Shown here: positions 7,859 to 14,864 of the stretch, piece by piece
Numbering within the stretch: position 1 is the first letter of the stretch
Layout: every line of letters begins with the position of its first letter
Assembly (NCBI GenBank): GCA_031258625.1
Contig: JAIRMO010000083.1
Span: 1 to 15,045, forward strand
Length of the DNA: 15,045 nt
Origin: Spirochaetaceae bacterium
Lineage (GTDB): Bacteria; Spirochaetota; Spirochaetia; Treponematales; Breznakiellaceae
Direction of reading: 5' to 3'
The notes under the pieces: model-generated
What the model was told of the DNA's origin: nothing
Database searches by the model: none
The model's input: the letters and a program-made list of their open reading frames with translations, nothing else
Program-made: the position numbers and the translations under genes

Positions 7859-9504
7859 TCCATCATCCTTAAGGGCCGCGCGGACACTTCCCGGGAAAAA
7901 GGACCGGGAAAATCACCATTCAGCCGATCATAGGCGGCCACTGAAAAATAGTATAAAGTACCGTTACGCAATCCATCAAGACGGATCGAGGTACGTTTTC
8001 CCACGTCTATGGGGGATGACCCCAGAACCGCGGCATCGCCGAAATATTCGCCGGAGGACATGCCGTAGTAGACCACATACCCTCCCACTTCGGGGTCAGG
8101 ATTCGGCCTCCAGGAAAGATCCACCGCCCCGTCCCGGGCAATGGCGCTTACCAGAGCCGGCGGGTCAGGGGGCGTATGGGGTTTGTAGATTATCCGGATT
8201 TCATCCAGGTACGGGGTGGTTTCCCCGTCCCCGCTGGGGTAAAATACCGCCGCGAGCTGGATAAATCGGCCCTGGATGGATCCGGGAAGTTCCCCGCCCG
8301 GCATAACCGGATGCCATTCCGATTCGTCATTGGTCCAGCTATAGGGGTTGTTTCCGGCCCGGATAAAAAATTGAAGAGCGGAATTGTCGGAAAAATGGAA
8401 GTTTTCCGTGCCGGTATAGTCGCGGTAAACCCGCCCGCCGGAGCCCGCGGTCCCGGAGCCGGAAAATCTACCCCCCAGGACTTCGATCTTGAGGACACGG
8501 GTATTACCCACCCCCAGGTCCAGGGGACGGGTCTCGGCGCGGCCCCCCTCCCGGGGGTAACGGGTCAAGGGAGGGGGATCGATATAGCCGCGGTAGGTCC
8601 TCAATTCATCGAGGATCCCCGTATAATGGCCCCCCAGGATCAACTGCCCCTCCCGGCCTATGACCGGACAATACACCTCCCCCCCTTCCCTGCCGGTGGA
8701 GGTGGCGTATACCATGCCCTCAAGTTTCCCGTTAACCAAATATTCCAACATTCCCGTGGCCGAGTCAAAGCGGATAAGGTGATGACTCCAGGTTTGGGGC
8801 GCCAGCGGGGAAATAGAACTGAGGGTAAGGGGGGGGCGCCGGACATCGGCGGGATCGGAAAAAAAATCCGTAAAGGTCCACTGGAGCCGGTTTCTTACGA
8901 ATATACCGTGAATATACTGATAGAGGGAATCCCCCGGTTGGGTTTGCCGGACCGAAGTCCAGGAGAGGATCCGTTCCCCGTTTCCCGCGTTAAAGGGGTA
9001 AAGCCAGAATTCAATGCTAAAATCCCTCACCGCCCCGCCGGGGGAGGGGGATAAAAGGGCGTCCCCCCTCAGGGGAAAAACCCTCAGCTCCGATTCCCCT
9101 TCACCGGAAAATCGGGCCGCCCCGGTTCCTTCCTTGGCCCACTGCCGGTTTGCCGCCCCCAGGGTTGTTCCCGCGCTTACCCGGTAATTTCCGGTCCGGT
9201 CGGCAAACCATTCAGGACTTCCCTCGTCAAAGGAGAGGATCATGTCCGGGGGGATATCCAAAGCCGGCCCGGCTTCATCCCGGCTCCTCAGCGAACTGAG
9301 GGCTAATACCGGATTGGGCCGTATCAAGGGGATTTCGGTTACCCCTTTCCGTTTCTCCACCTGCTTCCAGCCGGAACCCGCCCCCAATACCAGGGTTTTT
9401 TCCCCCAACCCGTAGAGGCTTCCGGAGGCCATAAAACCGACCAAGAGGGAACTTAAAACAAAGACCGTTTTCCCCCTAATACCCCGGCTCGTCCGGAAAG
9501 CCAT
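7855..9504 (-). CDS. exported LamG-like / fibronectin type III protein
   Basis: 549 residues from the ATG at 9504, preferred over a GTG at 9513 because GGGGAG (9513-9518) lies eight bases before it. The N-terminus has Arg/Lys residues then TVFVLSSLLVGFMASGSLYG, a clear export signal without a lipobox cysteine. The middle, about residues 80-330, has a concanavalin A/LamG-like pattern: FSIEFWLYPFNAGNGERILS, TWSHHLIRFD, LEYLVNGKLEG, and LILGGHYTGILDELRTYRGY at the end. Residues about 445-540 form a fibronectin type III domain (DGAVDLSWRPNPDPEVGGYV, LRNGTLYYFSVAAYD). It is likely an envelope or surface binding protein, with an unknown ligand. It is the first gene of the pair with the TPR protein; LamG plus TPR partnership suggests joint function in the envelope, which is inference. 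Confidence 0.85.
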   Translation of the reverse strand: MAFRTSRGIRGKTVFVLSSLLVGFMASGSLYGLGEKTLVLGAGSGWKQVEKRKGVTEIPLIRPNPVLALSSLRSRDEAGPALDIPPDMILSFDEGSPEWFADRTGNYRVSAGTTLGAANRQWAKEGTGAARFSGEGESELRVFPLRGDALLSPSPGGAVRDFSIEFWLYPFNAGNGERILSWTSVRQTQPGDSLYQYIHGIFVRNRLQWTFTDFFSDPADVRRPPLTLSSISPLAPQTWSHHLIRFDSATGMLEYLVNGKLEGMVYATSTGREGGEVYCPVIGREGQLILGGHYTGILDELRTYRGYIDPPPLTRYPREGGRAETRPLDLGVGNTRVLKIEVLGGRFSGSGTAGSGGRVYRDYTGTENFHFSDNSALQFFIRAGNNPYSWTNDESEWHPVMPGGELPGSIQGRFIQLAAVFYPSGDGETTPYLDEIRIIYKPHTPPDPPALVSAIARDGAVDLSWRPNPDPEVGGYVVYYGMSSGEYFGDAAVLGSSPIDVGKRTSIRLDGLRNGTLYYFSVAAYDRLNGDFPGPFSREVSARPLRMME

Positions 9505-9575
9505 ACACCACACTCCCCAATTAAAGCTACACTTCTATATCGGCAGGGGATAACCGGCACTTTAGCCCCCCGCCC

Positions 9576-9608
9576 CCCGCCAGCGGGTTTTAGGCCCCTG
9601 GAGTGCGG
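9576..9608. repeat. 33-base dispersed repeat, copy 1
   Basis: CCCGCCAGCGGGTTTTAGGC followed by CCCTGGAGTGCGG matches 14865-14897 in the same orientation with about five differences in 33 bases. It lies upstream of the LamG gene; the second copy lies upstream of fucU. Both lie near CCCC-ATA/TAT-GGGG mini-palindromes. Function unknown. Confidence 0.6.
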
Positions 9609-9816
9609 CCCCGGGGAATGATCGGCTCCCCACCCGGTAAAAGCCCGCGAAACATTGAGCGGGGCAAGCCAAAAGAAGCGGCACAGCGTAGGCCCAGGAA
9701 AGGCTACGGTGACGGAAAAAGGCTGAAGACCGCCTTCGAGGGCGATGAGGGCGAAGGAGGGCGCGGGGATTTTCCTGGGGGAACCCGCTCCAGGGGCAGG
9801 CCCCCCCCTATGGGGG
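9609..9816. other. non-coding accessory stretch without a recognised feature
   Basis: About 200 GC-rich bases between a dispersed repeat and the RAYT unit. Open frames exist on both strands, but their translations are Gly/Pro/Arg-rich with no family pattern, and no RNA fold was recognised. The small palindrome CCCCC-CTAT-GGGGG (about 9803-9816) ends it. It may be a remnant of a mobile segment. Confidence 0.4.
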
Positions 9817-9939
9817 CTAAACTTGACCCACAATTCAGATCTATAAAATACCCGTTTCAGGGCGGATCTTTTCCCGAGAAGTTTTCGGTTTGGGGAGGAC
9901 AGGGGCGCCGATTCGGAATCCGGGGCGGATTAACGCCGT

Positions 9940-10428
9940 TTATCCGGGCGCGGGGGTGGGGAGAAGCGGGAATATGAGGGGGAAAACGGTTTTGAGTGTC
10001 GTTTCTCCATACCGGGGTCTGACCCCCGTGCCCGAATCCCCCCATCCCTCACCGGGCTCCTCCCCCGGCGCCTCCCCTTCCACTATCCGCGACCCATACC
10101 GGTCCCCCCAGATATGCCCGATCCGCCCCTCCGCCCGGTTGTACCGTTGGGCGAACACCTGTTTCAGCCACTTCATGATTGCGGGTAGTTCCAGCCCGTC
10201 CGCCGGCTTAATGTAAAACGTCAGCCAGTCGTCCTCCACACACAGCCCCCGGACCTCGAAGACAAACCGGCGTTTCGTCTCCCGGAACACCTTGGCAAAC
10301 AGGGCCAGGGCCTTATTGGGGACAGTCGCCGCGGCGCCTGTCCCTAAGCGGAACAGGGGTTCCCGGTTGTTGACACGGGTACGGATTTCGTACCACACCC
10401 CTTGTTTTAATGCACGTAATGGTCTCAT
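9940..10428 (-). CDS. REP-associated transposase-like (Y1/IS200-type) protein lacking HUH
   Basis: 162 residues. The body fits the REP-associated tyrosine transposase fold: GVWYEIRTRVNNREPLFR at the start, then IMKWLKQVFAQRYNRAEGRI, GHIWGDRYGSRIVEGE at the end. In active relatives the segment before IMKWLK carries the metal-binding His-x-His (NHxH) motif. Here it reads VEDDWLTFYIKP, with no histidine. The catalytic Tyr position in LKxxY also appears to be Phe (LKQVF), with a Tyr four residues later. The roughly 35 C-terminal residues are encoded through a GGGGTCTGACCCC palindrome and may be read-through of repeat DNA. No clear SD precedes the ATG. It may be a DNA-binding, repeat-recognising derivative rather than an active transposase. 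Confidence 0.75.
   Translation of the reverse strand: MRPLRALKQGVWYEIRTRVNNREPLFRLGTGAAATVPNKALALFAKVFRETKRRFVFEVRGLCVEDDWLTFYIKPADGLELPAIMKWLKQVFAQRYNRAEGRIGHIWGDRYGSRIVEGEAPGEEPGEGWGDSGTGVRPRYGETTLKTVFPLIFPLLPTPAPG
10014..10026. repeat. GGGGTC-T-GACCCC palindrome
   Basis: A perfect 6+6 palindrome around a central T, inside the 3' end of the RAYT-like gene. Its core GGGTCTGACCC is identical to the apex of the two 49-base hairpins at 10734-10782 and 14991-15039. GGGTC(A/T)GACCC cores are common in REP sequences linked to RAYT genes. Confidence 0.75.
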
Positions 10429-10530
10429 GGAGAATATATGGGCTTGACCAGCCGTTTTGCTTTAGTAAAGGGTTCAAAAAATTCAAATTCCAAACAAATT
10501 CCGCTTGAAATTTTTATGGGTCAAGTTTAG

Positions 10531-10733
10531 GGAGAAGACCTCCCGTCCCCGCGGCGGGGTTACGTTTACGGGGTCTAAGATATGCCGCGCCGCCGTAGTC
10601 AGTTCCGCCGGCGGAGGCGGGGATAGGGCGCATCCCGAAACCAATCCCGGGCGCGCCCCGGCCTCCTTTTCACGGAGCCCCCTCCCATAGGCGGTTACTT
10701 AGGGAACAAGGGAACCCCCGTTGGGGGCGGGGG
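10531..10733. other. GC-rich non-coding stretch with small palindromes
   Basis: No gene is supported. It holds CCCCG-CGG-CGGGG (about 10547-10559), the perfect palindrome TCCGCCGGCGGA (10604-10615) and the stem AACCCCCG-7-CGGGGGTT (10713-10735), which runs directly into the 49-base hairpin repeat. On the minus strand these could end fucI transcription, but no U-run follows. Confidence 0.45.
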
Positions 10734-10782
10734 TTGCATAAATATACGTTTGGGGTCTGACCCTTTACGTATATTTATGCAA
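10734..10782. repeat. 49-base REP-like hairpin, copy 1
   Basis: TTGCATAAATATACGT (10734-10749) pairs perfectly with ACGTATATTTATGCAA (10767-10782). Between them GGGTC-T-GACCC forms a second, inner stem. The arms are AT-rich in GC-rich surroundings, so this is a distinct compositional island. A second copy with the same orientation of the asymmetric parts lies at 14991-15039. Confidence 0.88.
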
Positions 10783-10954
10783 GGAGTGGGGGGCGGATCC
10801 GCTGTGCGTATACGTTGCGGAAAAAGTCCGCCGGTTACCCTGATTTTCACGGATTAAAGAGGCTAAAACCAGCGTTAATCCGCGGATAAATTCTTCCAGT
10901 CTTGCGTTTAAGTAAACGCCTATGGGGCCCCCCTCCCCTCCTCTGTTTCCGTTT
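10783..10954. other. 3' flank of fucI
   Basis: Non-coding. Contains the inverted repeat CGGATTAA (10850-10857) / TTAATCCG (10875-10882) with a 17-base loop. It lies about 70 bases past the fucI stop on the transcribed minus strand and could serve as a transcript-end hairpin, although it is not followed by a clear U-tract. Confidence 0.35.
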
Positions 10955-12769
10955 TTACTGGTACAGGGGCCCCAAGGCGGCGCAGGCCCGGTAGTCCGCC
11001 CCTTCCTGGTCCATGCCGAAGGCGTTCCAGTAGCTGGGACGGTAAATCCGGTCGGGGGCCACGTTGTGCATACAAACCGGGATCCGGAGGATGCTTGCCA
11101 GGGTGATAAAGTCCGCGCCGTTGTGGCCGTAGGAGACCGCGCCGTGGTTGGCCCCCCAGTTGGCCATCACCGAATACACGTCCTTAAAGGGCCCTTCCCC
11201 GGTGATCCGGGGGGCAAACCAGGTGGTGGGCCAGGTCGGGTCCGTGCGGAGATCGAGCTTGTCGTGGACGTGGTCCGGGATGGTAACCGTAACCCCCTCG
11301 GCAATCTGGAGTACCGGGCCCACCCCCTTCACCAGGTTGAGCCGGGTCATGGTTACCGGCATACCCCCTTCGGTGAGGAAGTCCGACGAATAGCCCCCGC
11401 CCCGGAAATAACCCAGGCTCCCGTAACGCCATTGAACCGCGTCCAGGCAGGCCCCGGCCTCATCCGGGGCGATCTCCCAGAAGGGTTTCATGGCGGGTTT
11501 GCCGTCCTTCCGCTGTTTGCCGGTACCGTCCAGGGTGGTGGCCCCGGAGTTGATAAGGTGGATAAGGCCGTTGGCCGCGCCCCCCTCGGGCTTCCAGCCG
11601 CTGACCCGTTCAATCGCCGCGGGGCTCCAGTAGGTCCGCACGTCGGAGAAGATCTGGGCGGTCCCGGTGAGGAGGTGGCCGAAGAGCATGGAGACCCCGT
11701 TAAGGCAGTCGTTCTCGGTGGCCACGACATAGGGGGAGCGGATGCCGTTCCAGTCAAAGGACGAATTGAGGATCACCTCCATGAAGTCCCCGTTGGGGAA
11801 GTGGTCGGTCCACTGCCGCTGTCCCTGGAAACCCGCCGCGATGGCGTTATGCCCCAGGGATTCTTCGATCAACCCCTTCCGCCGCAGGTCCGGATTCCCC
11901 ACCATCAGGTCCCGGACGATCATGGCCATTTTTACGCAGGTCTTCCAGGCGTCATCCTTACGCTTGCGGCTGTGCTGTTCCTTGGGGGGGTTGTTATCGG
12001 GCCCTTCCTTACAGTTGGCCCGGGTCCAGGCCAGAGCCCGTTTGTATTCCGCGTCGGAATAGATCCCTTCCTCAAAGCGGCGTACCAGTTCCGACATATC
12101 CACATACTCGTTCCGCATCCCCAGATACTCCTGGAAGAAGTCCGCGTTGGTGATGGAACCGGCGATACCCATGGATACGGATCCGATGGAGAGATAGCTT
12201 TTGCCCCGCATCCAGGCGGCGGCCAGGGCGGCCTTGGCAAAACGGAGGAGCTTGTCCCGTACATCTTCGGGGATGGTCGCGGTATCGGAAAGATCCTGGA
12301 CATCCCTGCCGTAGATGCCGAAGGCAGGGAGCCCCTTCTGGCTGTGGGCCGCCAGAACCGCGGCGAGGTAGACCGCGCCGGGCCGGTCGGTGCCGTTAAA
12401 CCCCCAAACCGCCTTGATGGTTGCGGGGTCCATGTCCATGGTCTCCGACCCGTAACACCAGCAGGGGGTTACCGTGAGGGTAACCGCCACGTTTTCCCGG
12501 GAGAATTTGTCCTGGCATGCGGCGGCCTCCGCCACCCCCCCGATGGTAGAATCGGCGATGACACATTCGATGGGCAGTCCGTTGGGGTGCTTCAAGTTTT
12601 CGGTGATGAGTTTCGCCGCCGCCCGGGCCATACCCATGGTCACTTCCTCAAGGGATTCCCTGACCCCCCGGCGCCTGCCGTCAATGGTCGGCCTGATTCC
12701 GATTTTCGGTACCTCCCCCCGGAAACGGTTTACCGGAGCGTTTACCTTGAGATTTGATACGTCAGCCAT
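10955..12769 (-). CDS. fucI: L-fucose isomerase
   Basis: Cytoplasmic enzyme that converts L-fucose to L-fuculose (and commonly D-arabinose to D-ribulose) with Mn2+. The ATG at 12769 is preferred because GGAGG lies five bases upstream; a TTG at 12781 would precede this SD. The resulting 604 residues compare with 591 in E. coli FucI and the sequence is strikingly similar throughout: [53 protein letters not shown]. Metal and catalytic residues are present: Glu in VVATEND (about 352), Asp in FSDVRTYW (about 376) and His in WGANHG (about 542). The extra residues are mainly an N-terminal extension of about 14. It is the last gene of the fucU-lacI-fucI order, 305 bases after the regulator gene, so it may have its own promoter. 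Confidence 0.97.
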   Translation of the reverse strand: MADVSNLKVNAPVNRFRGEVPKIGIRPTIDGRRRGVRESLEEVTMGMARAAAKLITENLKHPNGLPIECVIADSTIGGVAEAAACQDKFSRENVAVTLTVTPCWCYGSETMDMDPATIKAVWGFNGTDRPGAVYLAAVLAAHSQKGLPAFGIYGRDVQDLSDTATIPEDVRDKLLRFAKAALAAAWMRGKSYLSIGSVSMGIAGSITNADFFQEYLGMRNEYVDMSELVRRFEEGIYSDAEYKRALAWTRANCKEGPDNNPPKEQHSRKRKDDAWKTCVKMAMIVRDLMVGNPDLRRKGLIEESLGHNAIAAGFQGQRQWTDHFPNGDFMEVILNSSFDWNGIRSPYVVATENDCLNGVSMLFGHLLTGTAQIFSDVRTYWSPAAIERVSGWKPEGGAANGLIHLINSGATTLDGTGKQRKDGKPAMKPFWEIAPDEAGACLDAVQWRYGSLGYFRGGGYSSDFLTEGGMPVTMTRLNLVKGVGPVLQIAEGVTVTIPDHVHDKLDLRTDPTWPTTWFAPRITGEGPFKDVYSVMANWGANHGAVSYGHNGADFITLASILRIPVCMHNVAPDRIYRPSYWNAFGMDQEGADYRACAALGPLYQ

Positions 12770-12795
12770 AGTTTCCTCCAAAAAAATGAATTACG

Positions 12796-12826
12796 GCCTT
12801 TTCAAAAGATCCCATTTGAAAAAGGC
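12796..12826 (-). promoter_or_regulatory. hairpin in the fucI leader
   Basis: On the minus strand GCCTTTTTCAAA and TTTGAAAAGGC pair around an eight-base loop, with one bulged base. A run of T residues follows about nine bases later, directly before the fucI SD. It could be an attenuator-like terminator or an mRNA-stabilising stem for fucI. Confidence 0.4.
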
Positions 12827-12879
12827 TCAATTTGTATCCGGTTCGGTTCCCCCGCTGCGGAAGGAACGTGCGCCCTCCC

Positions 12880-13060
12880 TCTTCTGGGCGCATTTCCGGC
12901 GCACGCGCCGGAAACCGGGCTTTCCGCTATAATACGTTTTGACAGGTTTTTCCTGTCAAAACGTATTCCGCTTCTATCCCTTGCGCGTTTCCCGCCGGAG
13001 CCTTTTTCCCCGCTCTGAAAGCGGTAACCAGGCGGCGGCCGATTCCTTGCGCCTATCCCG
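12880..13060. repeat. repeat family A, copy 2
   Basis: Matches both halves of the copy split at 3222-3275 and 4797-4879. It starts with GGGCGCATTTCCGGCGC, including a 10-bp perfect hairpin TTTCCGGCGC-AC-GCGCCGGAAA (12893-12914). It then runs through CCGGGCTTTCCGCT, CCCTTGCGCG and GCCGGAGCC to AAGCGGTAA, CAGGCGGC and CGATTC. It fills the space between the 3' end of the lacI-family gene and the fucI leader, and is itself interrupted by a 39-base palindrome. Confidence 0.75.
12929..12967. mobile_element. 39-base palindromic insertion in repeat A
   Basis: AATACGTTTTGACAGG (12931-12946) and CCTGTCAAAACGTATT (12952-12967) are perfect 16-base arms around TTTTT. The insert is flanked by CCGCT at 12924-12928 and 12968-12972. 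Copy 1 of the repeat has only one CCGCT and no palindrome, so this looks like a tiny MITE-like insertion with a five-base duplication. Confidence 0.6.
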
Positions 13061-13074
13061 CCGCCCCCGGGGTC

Positions 13075-14118
13075 TTAAAAAAGGCCCCCCCGGTGGCGGA
13101 CGATCCGCACCGGGAGGCGGATGATCCGCCCCCCCCCGGTTTCTTTGGCCGGTTCCGCGCCCCCCTGGGTTCTTTTCAGGGCGATCAGTTCCAGGAGCCG
13201 CCGGACCGCCTGTTTCCCCATGCCCGCGGCGTCCTGGACGGCGGTGTACCGGCACGCCGGCAGAAAGGGGGTGTAGGCGGTTTCGTCAAAGCCGGCGATA
13301 ACCATGGCGTTCCGCTCCCCGGACCGGCGGTCTTCCAAGAGCCGGCGTTCCATCCCCAGATGGACCAGGAGATTCACCGCCACCAGGGCTTCGGGGCGGC
13401 GGCGGAAGTTCAGGATGGCCCCCATCCGCCGATAGCCGTCTTCTACGCCCATACCCCCCAGGCGGATCCAGTCCGGCTCGGGCCGGATACCCCCCTCCGC
13501 CAGGGCGCGCCCAAACCCGGCAAGCCGCTCCCGGGCGGTGGATATGGTGATGTCCCCCCCGACAAAGGCGATCCGCCGGTACCCGTCGGCGAGGAGGGCC
13601 CGGGTAAGCTCGAACGCCCCGGCTTCGTTATCCGAAAGCACCGCGTCCAGGTTGACCCCCTCCACCAGCCTGTCCACCAGTACCACCGGAACCCCCCGGG
13701 CCGCCATAACCTTGAGGTGTTCCCCCCGGGCTCCCGCGGGGATGACCACCATGCCGTCCACCATACGGTCCGTCAAAACGGAAAACCGTTTTTTTTCCTC
13801 TTCCCCGGAATTGGCGGAACAGGCGATAAGGAGGGTGTACCCATGGGCGTCCAGTTCCCCTTCCATCCCCTCCGCCAGGTCCATAAAAAAATCATTGGCC
13901 AATTCGGGGGCCACAATGGCAACGGTCCTGGTGGAACGGGTCTTGAGGCTTCTGGCGGTGTGGTTGGTACGGTACCCCAGGGCCTCCACCGCGGAATGTA
14001 TCCGCCGGCGGGTAGGTTCGGCCACCCGTGCCGCTTTATCCGGCGCCAGGGCCCGGGAAACCGTGGCTATGGAAACCCCCGCCGCGGCAGCCACATCCCG
14101 TATGGTCTGCCCTTTCAT
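13075..14118 (-). CDS. LacI-family transcriptional regulator of the fucose genes
   Basis: 347 residues, normal for the family. GGAGGG at 14122-14127 supports the ATG. The N-terminal helix-turn-helix TIRDVAAAAGVSIATVSRAL (about residues 5-24) and the hinge region YRTNHTARSLKTRST are typical LacI DNA-binding elements. The remainder is a periplasmic-binding-protein-like effector domain, with TVAIVAPELANDFFMDLAEG, VVLVDRLVEGVNLDAVLSDN, GYRRIAFVGGD and AMVIAGFDETAYTPFLPACR. Its place between fucU and fucI and the two LacI-type operators nearby make L-fucose or a derived metabolite the probable effector; this is inference. The operator 11 bases ahead of its own start suggests autoregulation. Confidence 0.93.
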   Translation of the reverse strand: MKGQTIRDVAAAAGVSIATVSRALAPDKAARVAEPTRRRIHSAVEALGYRTNHTARSLKTRSTRTVAIVAPELANDFFMDLAEGMEGELDAHGYTLLIACSANSGEEEKKRFSVLTDRMVDGMVVIPAGARGEHLKVMAARGVPVVLVDRLVEGVNLDAVLSDNEAGAFELTRALLADGYRRIAFVGGDITISTARERLAGFGRALAEGGIRPEPDWIRLGGMGVEDGYRRMGAILNFRRRPEALVAVNLLVHLGMERRLLEDRRSGERNAMVIAGFDETAYTPFLPACRYTAVQDAAGMGKQAVRRLLELIALKRTQGGAEPAKETGGGRIIRLPVRIVRHRGGLF

Positions 14119-14128
14119 ATACCCTCCG

Positions 14129-14144
14129 ATGTAATCGTTTACAT
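14129..14144. promoter_or_regulatory. LacI-type operator O1
   Basis: ATGTAATCGTTTACAT: half sites ATGTAA and TTACAT around a central CG, the hallmark of LacI-family operators. It sits in the 30-base gap between fucU and the regulator gene, touching the regulator SD. Bound repressor could block an internal promoter or act as a roadblock. Confidence 0.8.
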
Positions 14145-14148
14145 TACC

Positions 14149-14580
14149 CTAAACCGGGATTACCCCTTTCTTCAGGATGATGTTCCCGTATTTTACCGTT
14201 TCCCCGGTCATCACCACCGCATAGGCCTTTTTAGTACGCTCGTAAAAGGCAAACCGCTCGATCAGCTCCGGGGCGGGGGTGCCGGGCCAGAAACGTTCTA
14301 TCACCCCCCGGTACGCGGCCTCCACCGAGGGATCCGCCGTATCCCCGGCCATAACCTGCATCATCATCACCGGGCGGGGAACCGCGTAATCCAGGTTTAT
14401 CAGCTTGAGGATCCCCTCAAGCAGGGCGGGAATCCTGATGCCGTCTGCCCGGATCACCCGGGAATTACAGGTATCCCCCGGGAAAAAGGCATCGGCCAAC
14501 ACCAGCTCATCCCCATGCCCCATACGGAACAGGGCGTCCAAAAGCTCGGGACTAATCACCGGCGACACTCCAATCAGCAT
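14149..14580 (-). CDS. fucU: L-fucose mutarotase (RbsD/FucU family)
   Basis: Interconverts alpha- and beta-L-fucose and so feeds the isomerase. 143 residues from the ATG at 14580, chosen over a TTG at 14586 because GGAGG lies eight bases before the ATG and the start then aligns with E. coli FucU (MLxxxSPxISPELL). His22 in MGHGDE, the catalytic-site residue of the family, is present. Other family landmarks are VIRADG, the segment FAFYERTKKAYAVVMTGE, and KYGNIILKKGV at the C-terminus. It is the first gene of the minus-strand fucose operon and precedes the LacI-type regulator by 30 bases. The decision between fucose and ribose type is based on the close match to FucU and the fucI neighbour. Confidence 0.95.
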   Translation of the reverse strand: MLIGVSPVISPELLDALFRMGHGDELVLADAFFPGDTCNSRVIRADGIRIPALLEGILKLINLDYAVPRPVMMMQVMAGDTADPSVEAAYRGVIERFWPGTPAPELIERFAFYERTKKAYAVVMTGETVKYGNIILKKGVIPV

Positions 14581-14778
14581 ATACAACTCCTCCTTTGGGC
14601 TGTGGCCCCGGGCCCGCGGCCCGGATAACGGGTTTCCTACAAACCCGCCCTATGGTATTAAAGAAAAACGCCAAGACGAAACGCACGGAGCTTATTCGAA
14701 AACCGCGGTTTCCGAATAAAGCGGGGGATGAACCCGGCGCCGGGTTAAAGGGATGGTCCGGAAACAGCCCCGCCGTAC
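14581..14778 (-). promoter_or_regulatory. palindrome-rich fucU leader
   Basis: About 200 bases between the predicted fucU transcription start and its ATG, too long for a simple leader. It holds three strong inverted repeats: CGGGTTT-CCTAC-AAACCCG (14629-14647); TTATTCG-A-AAACCGCGGTTT-C-CGAATAA (14692-14719), 13 pairs with one mismatch; and the perfect palindrome AACCCGGCGCCGGGTT (14731-14746). No known riboswitch was recognised. Confidence 0.45.
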
Positions 14779-14784
14779 CTGTCT

Positions 14785-14813
14785 ATGATCAGGCCATACA
14801 GGGAATTTGTCAA
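14785..14813 (-). promoter_or_regulatory. probable fucU promoter
   Basis: On the minus strand a perfect TTGACA (14813-14808) is followed after 17 bases by GATCAT (14790-14785, 4/6). Transcription would start near 14778. The LacI-type operator O2 begins six bases upstream of the -35 box, which supports this as the regulated promoter. Confidence 0.6.
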
Positions 14814-14819
14814 GAGGAA

Positions 14820-14834
14820 ATGTAAACGATTACA
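14820..14834. promoter_or_regulatory. LacI-type operator O2
   Basis: ATGTAAACGATTACA matches the reverse strand of O1 in 15 of 16 positions. Adjacent to the -35 of the fucU promoter, it would allow repression by the LacI-family protein. The two operators are about 691 bases apart, so cooperative looping is possible. Confidence 0.8.
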
Positions 14835-14864
14835 GTATTTTGTTGAAAAAGTCCCCATAGGGGG

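Larger units (their letters stand above)
9817..10530 (-). mobile_element. RAYT-like unit bracketed by 14-bp inverted repeats
   Basis: CTAAACTTGACCCA at 9817-9830 is the exact reverse complement of TGGGTCAAGTTTAG at 10517-10530. The pair brackets the RAYT-like gene at 9940-10428, giving a unit of about 714 bases. IS200-type enzymes do not use terminal inverted repeats of transposon type, but REP-associated units commonly carry inverted palindromic repeats on both sides. Unit limits are therefore inferred from this symmetry alone. Confidence 0.5.

Noticed and set aside
9453..9977. Open frames on both strands between the LamG gene and the RAYT unit
   Set aside because: They overlap the LamG start, have Gly/Pro/Arg-rich translations and lack convincing starts or SD sequences.
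10604..10640. Third copy of repeat family A
   Set aside because: Only short matches such as GGGCGCATCC are shared with the two clear copies; not enough to call homology in GC-rich DNA.
10922..12757. 611-codon open frame on the plus strand opposite fucI
   Set aside because: Its translation is Gly/Pro/His-rich with no family pattern; it is an antisense shadow produced by the GC-rich codon use of the unmistakable fucI.
13093..14628. 511-codon plus-strand open frame across lacI and fucU
   Set aside because: It spans two convincing minus-strand genes and their intergenic operator, with low-complexity translation; an antisense shadow.
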